A DNA stretch of 64,000 nucleotides from Sulfitobacter sp. F26169L (GCF_026410285.1 NZ_JAPMLP010000004.1:124242-188241), one strand, 5' to 3'. Shown: positions 35,496 through 45,249, counted from the stretch's first letter. Numbers and translations: made by a program. Notes: a model not told the origin generated them from the sequence alone.

Positions 35496-37118
35496 TCAGA
35501 TCGGGCTAAGATCGAAGAGGATCGGCGCAACGGGGCCGTCTTCTTCGGCGGGAAGACGCAGCAGAATCTTGGTAAGATCGGCGTGGTTTTCAAAGGTGAA
35601 GAAGTTCTGGAACCAACCCTCGTCCGTTGTAATGCCAAGTTGGAAGTCGCGCGTTGAAACGCCATTTGCCGTATGTTCCATGGTGTAGCGGATTGCGAAC
35701 GCATCGCGATCAAACAGATCGCCGTTGATTACCAGAAAGTCGCCTTCGTCGTAGTTGTAATCGGTGATGTGCATTTCGTCATTGTATTCACCTGATACGA
35801 AAAAGCGGTCTTGCCCTGCGCCACCTGTTGCGATGTCACGGCCCACACCACCAAAGATGAAATCATCGCCGTCGCCACCATCTATCGTATCGCTTCCAAA
35901 CCCGCCGGTCAGAATGTCATCGCCTCCACCGCCAAAGATGTAATCGCGTCCCGCACCAGCCAACACAGAATCGTTCCCGGCCTGTCCGGAAATCACGTCA
36001 GCGTAGTTGGTGCCCAGAATGGTATCGTTGCCCTCACCGGCTTCGATTCCAGCGCTACGGGGACCATCGTAAAACCGGTTATGTTTCTCTGCGTTCAGGA
36101 ACGAGCCATCGATGTAATCATCACCGGACCCCGCGTCGATGGTGGATTTTCCCGTCCCGCCAAACCGGATGATATCATCCCCGCCGGAGGCGTTGACGAG
36201 GTTGTTGCCGTGGCCTGCATTGATCAGATCATTGCCGTCACCTTCGGTGCTGATAGTGTCATTCCCGTCACCGGAGCGGATCGTGTTGTGCCCTTCGCCC
36301 GCTGTGATGAGGTTGTTGCCGCCAAAAGCTTCGATCAGGTCATCGCCCGCTCCTGTAGCGACTACGTCATTGCCAGCGAGGGCGTAGATTGTATTGTTCC
36401 CCGATCCCGAAGAAATCTCGTCGCCGAACGGGGTTCCGGTCAGCACATCATCTTGATCCGTACCAACCAGAGTTTCGCCTGCAATATCAACAGCGGCTTG
36501 TGCCTGCCCGTCGAGAAAACGGAATTGCAGAACGCCCTCAACGCCGGTGTTTCCAACTTTTGTGTCCAGTTCGTCGAAACGGCCAAGTCCGGCGCTCAAA
36601 CGGCCCAAACCTTCAATTCCGGGTCCGAAAATGCCGATCCCAGGTATATAGTGCGATAGCGCATCCAGCGAATTATAACGAAAGATCATTTCGCTATCGC
36701 CATCGCCTAAATCCAGTATTTCCAACTGGAACGTATAACGCTGGTTGATGCTTCGGCTGTGATAGGAGGGCAGGTTGTTCCATGTTATGACAACGCTTTC
36801 GCGTTCTTCGTTCAAGTCAATAAATACGGCGTCCTGTTCGCCGGGACGGAAAGAGTAAGAGGGGCGCGAAAACAGATTGAAATTGGCGATGTTCACTGTC
36901 GCCGTTTGGTCAAGCGCAGAGCCAAAACTTACCTTCCCTTTTGTGCCTACAAACAAACTCTCGTAGGTTCCTGTACCCAGCTTGATACCGTCCTCAAAAA
37001 TCGTTGTGATATCATACGGGCCTTCTTCGCGGTTATAGAAGTCGCGGGGCACCATCGTCTCTCCGAACGGCAATAGGGAATTGTCCGTCACAGAAGTGAA
37101 TAGTGTGGGGTCTGCCAT
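35496..37118 (-). CDS. RTX protein with nidogen-like N-terminal domain (paralogue 1)
   Basis: A 540-residue protein without a signal peptide. Residues about 1-200 resemble a NIDO (nidogen-like) domain: an opening LPFGET segment, then DAVFIDLNEERESVVITWNNL. Residues 215-440 hold RTX calcium-binding repeats (GGGGDDILTGGFGSDTIDGG). The C-terminal 90 residues (NYDEGDFLVINGD to the end, LLRLPAEEDGPVAPILFDL) are shared with the next gene and probably carry the type I secretion signal. AAGGAG precedes the ATG. Likely a secreted calcium-dependent adhesin or matrix protein; the secretion ABC system is not in the window. It lies 18 bases downstream of its paralogue. Confidence 0.85.
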   Translation of the reverse strand: MADPTLFTSVTDNSLLPFGETMVPRDFYNREEGPYDITTIFEDGIKLGTGTYESLFVGTKGKVSFGSALDQTATVNIANFNLFSRPSYSFRPGEQDAVFIDLNEERESVVITWNNLPSYHSRSINQRYTFQLEILDLGDGDSEMIFRYNSLDALSHYIPGIGIFGPGIEGLGRLSAGLGRFDELDTKVGNTGVEGVLQFRFLDGQAQAAVDIAGETLVGTDQDDVLTGTPFGDEISSGSGNNTIYALAGNDVVATGAGDDLIEAFGGNNLITAGEGHNTIRSGDGNDTISTEGDGNDLINAGHGNNLVNASGGDDIIRFGGTGKSTIDAGSGDDYIDGSFLNAEKHNRFYDGPRSAGIEAGEGNDTILGTNYADVISGQAGNDSVLAGAGRDYIFGGGGDDILTGGFGSDTIDGGDGDDFIFGGVGRDIATGGAGQDRFFVSGEYNDEMHITDYNYDEGDFLVINGDLFDRDAFAIRYTMEHTANGVSTRDFQLGITTDEGWFQNFFTFENHADLTKILLRLPAEEDGPVAPILFDLSPI

Positions 37119-37136
37119 TGGAATCTCCTTATATGT

Positions 37137-38765
37137 CTAGATTTCGGTGAGGTCGAAAAGGATTGGCGCAACGGGGCCGTCTTCGGCGGCTGGAAGGCGC
37201 AGCAGAATCTGCGTCAGGTCGCTTTCGTTGCCGAAGGTGAACAGGTTCTGAAAGCGGCCTTCTTCAGTGGTCATGCCGAGTTCGATCCCGCGCACAGCGA
37301 TACCATCGGCGGTCAATGCGGTCTGATAGCGCAATTCAAACGCGTCGCGCGCGTGAATGTCACCATCCATCACCAAAACATCCCCTTCGGCATAGTTGTA
37401 ATCAGTGATGAACAGTTCATCGCGGAGTTCGCCCGAGTTGAAAAAGCGGTCTGCACCATCGCCGCCGGTGGCTGTGTCATTGCCCAGTGCGCCAAAGATA
37501 AAATCGTCGCCTGCGCCGCCTTCAATTACGTCATTGCCGGAACCTGCGGTCAGGATATCATCACCTGCGCCGCCAAAGATTTCGTCGCGCCCGCCACCGG
37601 CCAGCACACTGTCGTTGCCGTCTTGCGCCGCGATTATATCTTCCGAGCGTGTGCCGAGGATGGTGTCATTGCCGAGGCCGCCGGTAATATCCGAGGTCCG
37701 CGTGCCATAGTAGTAAACATCCGGATACACATCATCCAGAAAGCTGCCATCAATGTAATCATCACCGTTGCCGCCATCGACAGTACTCTGTCCGCTGTAG
37801 CCGAAGCGGATCACATCATCACCTGTGCCGCCGGACAGATCGTTGCTGCCGTGGCCGCCATTGATCAGGTCGTCTCCGTCACCACCGATAACGGTATCGC
37901 TCAAGTCGCTGGTGCGGATGGTGTCATCGCCCGCGCCACCATCGATTGAGGCACCATTTCTGTCGTTTGAGTAATAATAGTAATCATTTTTTGACGTGGT
38001 GATGTCGTCATTACCTTCACCACCCATGATTGTGTCCTGCCCGCCGCCGCCGATGATCGTGTCATCACCGCCTGCGCCGTCGATCAGATCAGCTAAGGTT
38101 CCGCCTCTCAGCACCTCAGCCACGTCCGTGCCGGTCACAGTCAGGCCAAACGGATCGCCGCTTGCGAGAAGGATCTGCTCCACCCCGGCAACGCCGGTGT
38201 TGCCGATCCGCGAATCCAGGTCAGACGTCGGGGTGTCCCTGCTTCTGACGTTAAGCACATTGTTCAGTTCGGCGCTGCCGTAATAAGAATTAATCTGGGA
38301 GTTATAGTAAGTATCGCCATTTGTATCAGCCCAACGCAGGATGATTTCCGCGTTGTCATCATTTCGGTCGATGATTTCAGCTTGAAAAGTCTGGCGTGGG
38401 CCGTCCGGACTCTGGCCGTAGATCAGGTTGTTCCACGTGACGACAATGCTGTCACGATCTTCGTTAATGTCGAAATACACGCCGGTATCGTCGTCGGCGT
38501 CTAGATTCTGCGGCATATACAGATTTGACATCATAGCTTCGAGGGTTCCTTGATGGAAACCGGCGGGACCGATAAGATTTATGTATCCGCGACCACCTAT
38601 CGCGATTGACCCGATTTTGCTTTCACCGAAGCTCAGATTGTCCTCGAACACTGCGGTGATATCGATATTGGCAGTTTCTTGATACCGACCCAGAGAAAAT
38701 CGCGTTTCGCCAAACTCCAGCAGGGTGTTGTCTGTAACAGGGGTGTAGGTGAGTTCATTTTCCAT
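37137..38765 (-). CDS. RTX protein with nidogen-like N-terminal domain (paralogue 2)
   Basis: A 542-residue paralogue of the preceding entry with the same plan: a NIDO-like domain (GVYFDINEDRDSIVVTWNNL), RTX repeats from about residue 225 to 450, and a nearly identical end (LLRLPAAEDGPVAPILFDL). Tyr-rich inserts (DYYYYSNDRNG and DVYYYGTRTS) interrupt the repeats. The ATG at 38765 is chosen because AAGGA lies eight bases upstream; an earlier in-frame ATG adds a 15-residue extension without support. It is the first gene of the two-gene unit, so tandem duplication with later divergence is the simplest history. Confidence 0.85.
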   Translation of the reverse strand: MENELTYTPVTDNTLLEFGETRFSLGRYQETANIDITAVFEDNLSFGESKIGSIAIGGRGYINLIGPAGFHQGTLEAMMSNLYMPQNLDADDDTGVYFDINEDRDSIVVTWNNLIYGQSPDGPRQTFQAEIIDRNDDNAEIILRWADTNGDTYYNSQINSYYGSAELNNVLNVRSRDTPTSDLDSRIGNTGVAGVEQILLASGDPFGLTVTGTDVAEVLRGGTLADLIDGAGGDDTIIGGGGQDTIMGGEGNDDITTSKNDYYYYSNDRNGASIDGGAGDDTIRTSDLSDTVIGGDGDDLINGGHGSNDLSGGTGDDVIRFGYSGQSTVDGGNGDDYIDGSFLDDVYPDVYYYGTRTSDITGGLGNDTILGTRSEDIIAAQDGNDSVLAGGGRDEIFGGAGDDILTAGSGNDVIEGGAGDDFIFGALGNDTATGGDGADRFFNSGELRDELFITDYNYAEGDVLVMDGDIHARDAFELRYQTALTADGIAVRGIELGMTTEEGRFQNLFTFGNESDLTQILLRLPAAEDGPVAPILFDLTEI

Positions 38766-39062
38766 CGGGTCTGTCCTTTCTTGGCGTTGCGTTGTGGATG
38801 GCGGGGGCACTTGTTCATGCGGCGCGACAGGGCGGTAAGTGCCTCAACCGTCGCGCAAATAATCGTTAACATCTGTAATAAATTATTCAACACATTGGGT
38901 TGCGGTCTTGTCAACCATTGCGAGTATTTCGTTTGACCAGTGGCTTCAAAATCGGCTTGCCATACCGGTGATGCCGTCCTATACGCCAGTTTCAATCCCT
39001 GCGCGGCCGGCCTTGAGTGGCATGCCGAGTCGCGCTTTCACTGTAGACGACAGGAGACAGAA
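38766..39062. other. Divergent region between the RTX pair and rpmI
   Basis: This 297-base gap must hold the promoters for the RTX unit (reverse) and for rpmI-rplT (forward). No clear regulatory element or gene was recognised. The last 60 bases before rpmI could be an untranslated leader. Confidence 0.4.
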
Positions 39063-39263
39063 ATGCCCAAGATGAAGACAAAGTCGAGCGCGAAGAAGCG
39101 CTTTAAGGTGTCGGCGACCGGAAAGGTCATCGCGAGCCAGGCTGGCAAACAGCACGGCATGATCAAGCGGAGCAACAAGTTTCTGCGCAACGCACGTGGC
39201 ACAACCGTTTTGTGTGCTGCAGATGCCAAGATCGTTAAGGGCTTTATGCCCTATGACCGCTAA
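39063..39263 (+). CDS. rpmI: 50S ribosomal protein L35
   Basis: A 66-residue very basic protein beginning [15 protein letters not shown], the unmistakable L35 start, with [20 protein letters not shown] and [10 protein letters not shown] following. The ATG at 39063 has CAGGAGACAGAA upstream. It sits 11 bases before rplT, the conserved order. infC, which often precedes it in other bacteria, is not here. Confidence 0.97.
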   Translation: MPKMKTKSSAKKRFKVSATGKVIASQAGKQHGMIKRSNKFLRNARGTTVLCAADAKIVKGFMPYDR

Positions 39264-39274
39264 GGAGAGCTGAT

Positions 39275-39640
39275 ATGTCACGTACAAAAGGTGGTACAGT
39301 TACCCACGCCCGTCACCGCAAGGTCGTCAAAGCAGCAAAAGGTTATTATGGCCGCCGCAAGAACACCTTCAAGGTTGCACGTCAGGCCGTCGATAAGGCC
39401 AACCAGTACGCAACCCGCGACCGCAAGAACCGCAAGCGCAATTTCCGCGCATTGTGGATCCAGCGGATCAACGCTGCGGTTCGTATGCATGATGCGGAAC
39501 TGACGTATTCACGCTTCATCAATGGCCTGAACATCGCCGGTATCGAAGTAGACCGCAAGGTTCTGGCCGATCTGGCTGTGAACGAACCTGATTCCTTCGC
39601 TGCAATCGTAAAGCAGGCACAGGCATCTCTGGCAGCCTGA
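39275..39640 (+). CDS. rplT: 50S ribosomal protein L20
   Basis: A 121-residue protein beginning [32 protein letters not shown], with [16 protein letters not shown] and [25 protein letters not shown], all standard for L20. It binds 23S rRNA early in 50S assembly. GGAGAG precedes the ATG. The two-gene unit ends in a clear terminator 26 bases later. Confidence 0.97.
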   Translation: MSRTKGGTVTHARHRKVVKAAKGYYGRRKNTFKVARQAVDKANQYATRDRKNRKRNFRALWIQRINAAVRMHDAELTYSRFINGLNIAGIEVDRKVLADLAVNEPDSFAAIVKQAQASLAA

Positions 39641-39666
39641 AACGGTTAAGCGACACACGAATTTAG

Positions 39667-39697
39667 AAAAGCCGCTCTTTCAGGGCGGCTTTTTCTT
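39667..39697 (+). terminator. Terminator of rpmI-rplT
   Basis: AAAAGCCGCTCT pairs with AGGGCGGCTTTT across a 3-base loop (one wobble), followed by TTTTTCTTTT. Confidence 0.9.
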
Positions 39698-40018
39698 TTG
39701 TGACGTGGGTCAGCAATGATCTCTGTGTGCGTTGGGCCAAACTTCAGCGATAAGCAGGGGATTGTGCTTGTTGCAGGTGAAAACCTCCATCTTTGGCTCG
39801 GTGTATACACCGGGGGTTCGCCCGCGTCTTGAACTTGAGCAGATGAACCGGAGAGTCAGCCAGATGGGGGCGGTAAATTTCGCGGAAGTGGGCGGTGTTT
39901 GAAATCGTCCGGCTTCATGCGTTAAAGTAGCAACTTGCAGCTGTATCGCAAACGGGATCCGCAGGTGCGAAGCTGCATTCTCGATATCAAATGATGTAAC
40001 TTCAGAACGAGCAGCTGA
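39698..40018. other. Gene-poor stretch upstream of the BLUF relic
   Basis: No gene is convincing here. A reverse-strand open frame (39710-40141) has no family resemblance and no good ribosome site and is probably chance. A short palindrome GGTGTATACACC (39810-39821) is visible; its meaning is unknown. Confidence 0.35.
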
Positions 40019-40312
40019 ATGAACTTGGCGCGATTGATCGATTATAGCCAATGTGACCCGTCTATGATGCTGAATATCGACGATTTGATAGAAGCATGCC
40101 AACGCAACATTGGATGGCCGGGCGTGTCCCGTCTGTTGCATTGCAATCGTGGCCGTTTATTGCCGGTTCTGGAAGGTGGGCGTGTCAATGTTTCCGCTTT
40201 TTATCACCGAACTGCGCCCGACCACTACCAGGGCGACATCACGCTGTCGTCCGCTGGCCCACTGCCTCTGCGTGATTCATCGATGGTGCATTATCTGAAT
40301 TCCCGATGTTAG
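40019..40312 (+). pseudogene. Degenerate BLUF-domain protein (probable pseudogene)
   Basis: The 97-residue frame aligns along its length with BLUF blue-light sensor domains such as cyanobacterial PixD: RLIDYSQ for RLIYSSQ, then EACQRNIGWPGVSRLLHCNRG, LLPVLEGG for FLQVLEG, and SAFYHRTAPD for the helix that follows. The flavin-reactive residues are lost: the first-strand Tyr is Asp8, the glutamine of FLQ is Pro49, and the second Asn of QRNN is Ile31. The frame ends about where BLUF C-terminal helices should start, and no strong ribosome site precedes the ATG. It could be a decaying gene, or less likely a non-photoactive small protein. Confidence 0.62.
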
Positions 40313-40980
40313 TAAGGCGATCGCGGATCATCATGCTCTTCCGCGCGACTGAGTACAAAACACAGCCTGCAGTGCCAGCAGACAGCATCACCAAATGGAT
40401 AACACGAAAGCGGAGGAGCAGAGCAGCGGCTGAACTTGCAAGTATTCCCAGCCCCCGGACCACGCCTTTCCCGCGGCGCACAGGCCTTGCATGCAGGCGA
40501 TCATGGATCTGTTAAATACCTGTTGCGTATGCTTTCTAAGATCAGTCGAAGGCCCGTTCGTAGGTGAAGAAAATATAAGGTGCGGTTTCACCATGCGTGA
40601 TCGAAAATTTGATATTCATCAGGGCGGCTGATTGTCAGATCATCGCTTCTTGGTCGGTTAACAAAATTGGCGAGTCTTCATCTGTCAATAACCGGGTTAG
40701 GCCCTGTTCCCCCACAGTATGCTTAAGAACGCTCTTCAAGCGATGTGAATACATCATCGGTAGTATATCTGCCCTGATTGACCCGACGGGACCGTCTGCG
40801 GTTTAGGGTATTTTACTGTTCGACATTGTTGGGCTGCTACGCAGGTTCCAGCACGTTCTGAAGGATATCTTGCGCGCTATGCGGGTACGTCAATTATGGC
40901 TGCTGCGCAGGTGCCCCTATGGGTTGCGTTTGCGCGGGGTTCTGGTAGCACGATTGCACATTTTCAAGGACGCGTGTGAC
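40313..40980. other. Gene-poor stretch upstream of pheS
   Basis: About 670 bases with only short frames lacking family resemblance. A reverse-strand frame at 40239-40481 has a hydrophobic middle but overlaps the BLUF relic and has no support. The pheS promoter and leader must lie near the right end; I saw no Phe-rich leader peptide or T-box. Confidence 0.4.
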
Positions 40981-42054
40981 ATGGACGATCTCAAGCAAAA
41001 GTACCTGAGCCAGATTGCGAATGCATCTGATGAATCCGGATTGGAAAACATCCGTCTGGCCGCTGTGGGCAAAAAGGGCGAGGTTGCGCTGAAGATGCGC
41101 GAACTGGGCAAGATGACCCCCGAAGAACGTCAGGTCGCAGGCCCCGCGCTGAACGCGCTGAAGGACGAGATCAACAGCGCACTGGCTGCCAAGAAGGCTG
41201 CGTTGGGCGATGCCGCGCTGGACGAGCGTTTGCGCAGCGAGTGGCTGGATGTCACGCTGCCGTCCCGCGTGCGCCCTGCGGGGACAATCCATCCGGTGTC
41301 TCAGGTTACCGAAGAACTGACCGCGATTTTTGCCGAAATGGGGTTTTCCGTGGCCGAGGGGCCGCGCATTGATACCGATTGGTACAACTTTGACGCGCTG
41401 AACATTCCGGGCCACCACCCTGCACGTGCCGAGATGGACACGTTCTATATGGCGCGCGCCGAGGGCGACGAGCGCCCGCCGCATGTGCTGCGCACCCATA
41501 CCAGCCCTGTGCAGATTCGCACGATGGAGGCCGAGGGCGCGCCCCTGCGCATCATCTGCCCCGGCGGTGTGTACCGCGCTGACTATGACCAGACCCATAC
41601 GCCGATGTTCCATCAGGTTGAAGGGTTGGCGATTGATAAAGACATCTCGATGGCGAACCTGAAATGGACGCTGGAGGAGTTCTTTGCCGCGTTTTTCGAG
41701 ATCGACGGCATCAAAACCCGCTTCCGCGCCTCGCACTTCCCCTTCACCGAGCCTTCGGCAGAGGTCGATATCCAGTGTTCATGGATCGACGGACAGTTGC
41801 GCATTGGCGAAGGCGACGACTGGATGGAAGTCCTCGGCTCCGGCATGGTCCACCCCAAAGTGCTGCACGCTGGCGGGATTGATCCCGAGGTTTACCAAGG
41901 CTTTGCCTTTGGCATGGGTATCGACCGGATTGCGATGCTGAAATACGGCATCCCCGATCTGCGGGCGTTCTTTGATTCAGATTTGCGTTGGCTGCGGCAC
42001 TATGGCTTCGCGAGCTTGGACCAGCCGAATTTGCATGGTGGGTTGAGTAGGTGA
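40981..42054 (+). CDS. pheS: Phenylalanyl-tRNA synthetase subunit alpha
   Basis: A 357-residue PheS. The N-terminal coiled coil (residues 1-85) is followed by the catalytic class II core: motif 2 around [11 protein letters not shown] with [23 protein letters not shown], and motif 3 [18 protein letters not shown] near the end. It charges tRNA-Phe as an alpha2beta2 enzyme with PheT. The ATG at 40981 with AAGGA ten bases upstream is the family start. Its stop codon overlaps the GTG start of the inserted gene (GTGA). Confidence 0.96.
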   Translation: MDDLKQKYLSQIANASDESGLENIRLAAVGKKGEVALKMRELGKMTPEERQVAGPALNALKDEINSALAAKKAALGDAALDERLRSEWLDVTLPSRVRPAGTIHPVSQVTEELTAIFAEMGFSVAEGPRIDTDWYNFDALNIPGHHPARAEMDTFYMARAEGDERPPHVLRTHTSPVQIRTMEAEGAPLRIICPGGVYRADYDQTHTPMFHQVEGLAIDKDISMANLKWTLEEFFAAFFEIDGIKTRFRASHFPFTEPSAEVDIQCSWIDGQLRIGEGDDWMEVLGSGMVHPKVLHAGGIDPEVYQGFAFGMGIDRIAMLKYGIPDLRAFFDSDLRWLRHYGFASLDQPNLHGGLSR

Positions 42055-42758
42055 GTGAAGTTCGCATTCGACTGAAAGACTTGGGCCAGTGTGTAAATAA
42101 AGGTTGGGAAGACGCGAAAAGTGTTTCTGGAGAGATAAACTTTCTCTTATTTGCGCTCTTCATACTACTTGGTGCATTGTTGATAATAATACTTCCGGAC
42201 GCGACAACGGGAGTTGTCGCAGGTACTTCTGCACTTATTATCGCGTTTGTCGCTTATCCTTGGCAGAAAGAAAAAGACAGAGTTCTGAAAATTGAGGATG
42301 AGCAACGAAAAGCGCTTTCGGAATTAATCGGCGCTTTAGATGCTTACATGGCTAAAGTTCGTCTATCATCTCCACTCCGAACAGCCTGTGTGCCTAATAC
42401 GGAGACGGAGCGGATAGACGTGGAAATGCACCTTGCAATTGCGGGGGCTTATAGCGGGTCAGCCATTGAACCTGTAGCTAGGGGTTACAATAATGGTATT
42501 GAAAACTATCAAAATATGCTTGAGATCGAAAAGGAAATACGGCGAGGTATTCCGGAAGGTGAGTTTAATAACGGCTTGCTGACTAAGCGTCCGAAGGAAT
42601 ATGTTGAGGCGCAAGACAAACGCCGAACAGCTTTTGCAGAAATGGTCGAATTTCGAGATTTGTTTAATGCTAAGGTTTCAGAGTTGCTTAGGATTCAATT
42701 TGCGAAGATAGAATTAAAAGAGCCTCGGCAGTCTATGGATGAAGAAGAAAAAAAATGA
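42051..42758 (+). CDS. Orphan membrane protein nested between pheS and pheT
   Basis: A 235-residue protein I do not recognise. It starts with GTG overlapping the pheS stop and ends overlapping the pheT ATG (ATGA), so it is locked into the operon on both sides. Two hydrophobic helices are visible (about 31-48 and 51-69), then a charged, mostly helical cytoplasmic part with coiled-coil-like stretches (75-100, 155-225) ending in EEEKK. It is visibly richer in A and T than pheS and pheT and uses codons rare in its neighbours (ATA, AGA, TTA, AAT), which suggests recent transfer. A role in defence or membrane stress is possible, but nothing in the sequence proves one. Confidence 0.75.
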   Translation: MSEVRIRLKDLGQCVNKGWEDAKSVSGEINFLLFALFILLGALLIIILPDATTGVVAGTSALIIAFVAYPWQKEKDRVLKIEDEQRKALSELIGALDAYMAKVRLSSPLRTACVPNTETERIDVEMHLAIAGAYSGSAIEPVARGYNNGIENYQNMLEIEKEIRRGIPEGEFNNGLLTKRPKEYVEAQDKRRTAFAEMVEFRDLFNAKVSELLRIQFAKIELKEPRQSMDEEEKK

Positions 42759-45154
42759 AATTCACACTCTCTTGGCTCAAAGAGCACCTCGACACGACGG
42801 CTTCGGTCGATGAGATCACCTATGCCCTGACCGATCTGGGTCTGGAAGTGGAGGGGGTTGAGGACCGTGGGGCGAAGCTGCGCGACTTTACTCTGGGTTT
42901 CGTGAAATCAGCCGAGAAGCATCCCGATGCGGACCGCCTCAAGGTGTGTCAGGTCGAGACGGACGAGGGGCTGCAACAGATCATCTGTGGTGCGCCGAAC
43001 GCGCGGGAGGGGATTACTGTCGTGATCGCCAAGCCCGGTGTTTATGTGCCCGGCATTGATACCACCATCGGCGTGGGCAAAATCCGCGGGATCGAAAGCT
43101 TTGGCATGATGGCCTCCGAACGCGAGCTGGAGCTGTCCGAGGAGCATGACGGAATTATCGAGCTGCCTTCGGGCAACGTCGGCGACAGCTTTGTTGACTG
43201 GCTGGCCGAAAATGATCCGGCCAAGGTGGACCCCGTGATCGAGATTGCGATTACGCCCAACCGCCCTGATGCCCTTGGCGTGCGCGGCATTGCCCGTGAT
43301 CTGGCGGCGCGTGGTCTGGGCAAGCTCAAGAAACGCGATGTGGATATGGTGGAGGGCACATTCCCGTGCCCCGTCAGTGTCAGCATTGACGAGGATACGC
43401 TGGAACAGTGTCCGGTGTTCTTTGGCCGTGTCATTCGCGGTGTGAAGAACGGCCCAAGCCCGCAGTGGTTGCAGGACCGTCTGCGCGCAATCGGCCTACG
43501 CCCGATCAGCTTTCTGGTCGATGTAACGAATTTTTTCACCTACGATCGCAACCGCCCGCTGCATGTATTCGATGCCGACAAGGTCGCAGGCAATGCGCTG
43601 CGTGTGCATCGCGCCAAGGGTGGCGAAACGTTGATGGCCTTGGATGACAAGGAATACACCTTTACCGAAGGGATGACGCTGATTTCCGATGCCGACGGTG
43701 TCGAGAGCATTGGCGGCGTGATGGGGGGCTTGCCCTCGGGCGTGACGGAAGAGACTGTGAATGTGTTCCTTGAGGCGGCGTATTTCGATCCGGTGCGTAC
43801 GGCGTACACGGGTCGCGCGCTCAAGATCAACTCGGACGCGCGCTATCGTTTCGAGCGCGGGATCGACCCCGAGTGGACGCCCTACGGCATTGAACATGCG
43901 ACGCGGATGATCCTTGATCACGCGGGTGGGGAGGCATCAGATGTGGTGGTGGCGGGTAAGATTCCCGATACGTCCCGCGCCTACCGTTTGAACGCCAAGC
44001 GGGTGATTTCGCTGGTGGGCATGGACATTCCCGAAAGCGAGCAGCGCCAAACCTTGACCGCGCTTGGTTTCCGCTTGGACGGTGATATGGCCCATGTGCC
44101 AAGCTGGCGTCCCGATGTGCAGGGCGAGGCCGATCTGGTGGAAGAGGTCGCGCGGATTGCGTCCCTGACCAAGTTGGAAGGCCGCCCGTTGCCGCGCCTG
44201 ACAGCAGGTGTGCCACGCCCCGTTATGTCACCCGCACAGCGGCGCGAAGTGGCCGCACGGCGCACAGCGGCGGCGCTGGGGTATAATGAATGTGTGACCT
44301 ATAGCTTCATCGACCAGCCATCGGCAGAGCTGTTTGGTGGCGGCACCGACGCCACGCGTCTGGAAAACCCGATCAGCAACGACATGAGCCACATGCGCCC
44401 TGCGCTGCTGCCAGGATTGTTGCAGGCCGCGGCGCGCAATCAGGCGCGCGGTTTTGCCAATATGGCCCTGTTCGAGGTTGGCCCTGCGTTCAGCGGGGGT
44501 GAACCCGGCGAACAGCATCTGCTGGTGACTGGTATTCTGGTCGGTCGTACCGGCCCCAAGGACGTGCTGGGCGCTGCGCGGGATGTAGATGTATTTGATG
44601 TCAAAGCCGACGCCGAGGCTGTTCTGGCCGCAATCGGTGCGCCTGCAAAAGTGCAAATCCGCCGCGGGGCGGATGCGTGGTGGCATCCGGGCCGCCATGG
44701 TATGATCTGCCTTGGCCCGAAGAAAGTGTTGGGCGTTTACGGCGAGATACATCCGAAAGTTCTGGCGGCGATGGACGTCAAGGGGCCGGTCATGGCCTTT
44801 ACCATCATGCCGGCAGAGGTGCCGCTGAAACGGAAGAGCGGATCGACGCGCCCCGCGCTGGTCAGCAGTGATTTCCAGGCGGTGGAGCGGGATTTCGCGT
44901 TTGTTGTGGATGCCGATGTCGAAGCGTTGACGCTGGTGAATGCCGCGATGGGTGCGGACAAAGTATTGATCGAGGATGTGCGGGTGTTCGATGAATTCAT
45001 CGGTGGCAGTCTGGGAGATGGCAAGAAATCTCTGGCGCTGACAGTTCGCATGCAGCCGCGTGATAAAACGCTGAAGGACGTGGATATCGACGCCGTCAGC
45101 AACAAGGTTGTCGGGGCGATTACCAAGGCCACCGGTGGTGTGTTGCGGGGATAA
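42755..45154 (+). CDS. pheT: Phenylalanyl-tRNA synthetase subunit beta
   Basis: A 799-residue PheT of full length. Domains in order: the tRNA-binding OB fold (residues about 38-150, with VGKIRGIESFGMMASERELELSEEHDGI), the B3/B4 editing region (about 210-390, with PISFLVDVTNFFTYDRNRPLHVFDADKV), the B5 domain, a catalytic-like core (SPAQRREVAARRTAAALGYNE), and the C-terminal anticodon-binding domain (PALVSSDFQAVERDFAFVVD). It provides editing of mischarged Tyr and tRNA recognition. The start ATG overlaps the stop of the inserted gene, in place of the direct pheS-pheT junction seen in many bacteria. Confidence 0.96.
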   Translation: MKFTLSWLKEHLDTTASVDEITYALTDLGLEVEGVEDRGAKLRDFTLGFVKSAEKHPDADRLKVCQVETDEGLQQIICGAPNAREGITVVIAKPGVYVPGIDTTIGVGKIRGIESFGMMASERELELSEEHDGIIELPSGNVGDSFVDWLAENDPAKVDPVIEIAITPNRPDALGVRGIARDLAARGLGKLKKRDVDMVEGTFPCPVSVSIDEDTLEQCPVFFGRVIRGVKNGPSPQWLQDRLRAIGLRPISFLVDVTNFFTYDRNRPLHVFDADKVAGNALRVHRAKGGETLMALDDKEYTFTEGMTLISDADGVESIGGVMGGLPSGVTEETVNVFLEAAYFDPVRTAYTGRALKINSDARYRFERGIDPEWTPYGIEHATRMILDHAGGEASDVVVAGKIPDTSRAYRLNAKRVISLVGMDIPESEQRQTLTALGFRLDGDMAHVPSWRPDVQGEADLVEEVARIASLTKLEGRPLPRLTAGVPRPVMSPAQRREVAARRTAAALGYNECVTYSFIDQPSAELFGGGTDATRLENPISNDMSHMRPALLPGLLQAAARNQARGFANMALFEVGPAFSGGEPGEQHLLVTGILVGRTGPKDVLGAARDVDVFDVKADAEAVLAAIGAPAKVQIRRGADAWWHPGRHGMICLGPKKVLGVYGEIHPKVLAAMDVKGPVMAFTIMPAEVPLKRKSGSTRPALVSSDFQAVERDFAFVVDADVEALTLVNAAMGADKVLIEDVRVFDEFIGGSLGDGKKSLALTVRMQPRDKTLKDVDIDAVSNKVVGAITKATGGVLRG

Positions 45155-45183
45155 ACAGCAGATGTCGCGCGCGTTGAGCGCGC

Positions 45184-45218
45184 GGGATTTGAGTTTATTG
45201 GAAAAATGAAAAAGCGGG
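45184..45218 (+). repeat. Dispersed intergenic repeat, copy 3
   Basis: GGGATTTGAGTTTATTGG followed by AAAAATGAAAAAGCGGG, downstream of pheT. It is preceded by a GC-rich inverted repeat, GCGCGC...GCGCGC, at 45167-45183. It closely matches the copies at 30297 and 57848. Confidence 0.65.
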
Positions 45219-45249
45219 TGATTGATGTCTGCCCGGGAAGGGGACTGCG

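Noticed and set aside
35600-38100. Short tandem DNA repeats that could suggest a CRISPR or VNTR
   Set aside because: They encode the glycine/aspartate RTX repeats in frame; spacing is irregular and there are no unique spacers.
39710-40141. A 143-residue reverse frame next to the BLUF relic
   Set aside because: No recognisable domain, poor start context and overlap with the BLUF-like frame.
40239-40481. An 80-residue reverse frame with a hydrophobic middle
   Set aside because: It overlaps the BLUF relic, lacks a ribosome site and resembles nothing known to me.
40807-40980. Attenuator or T-box leader for pheS
   Set aside because: No Phe-rich leader peptide, T-box sequence or terminator/antiterminator pair was found.
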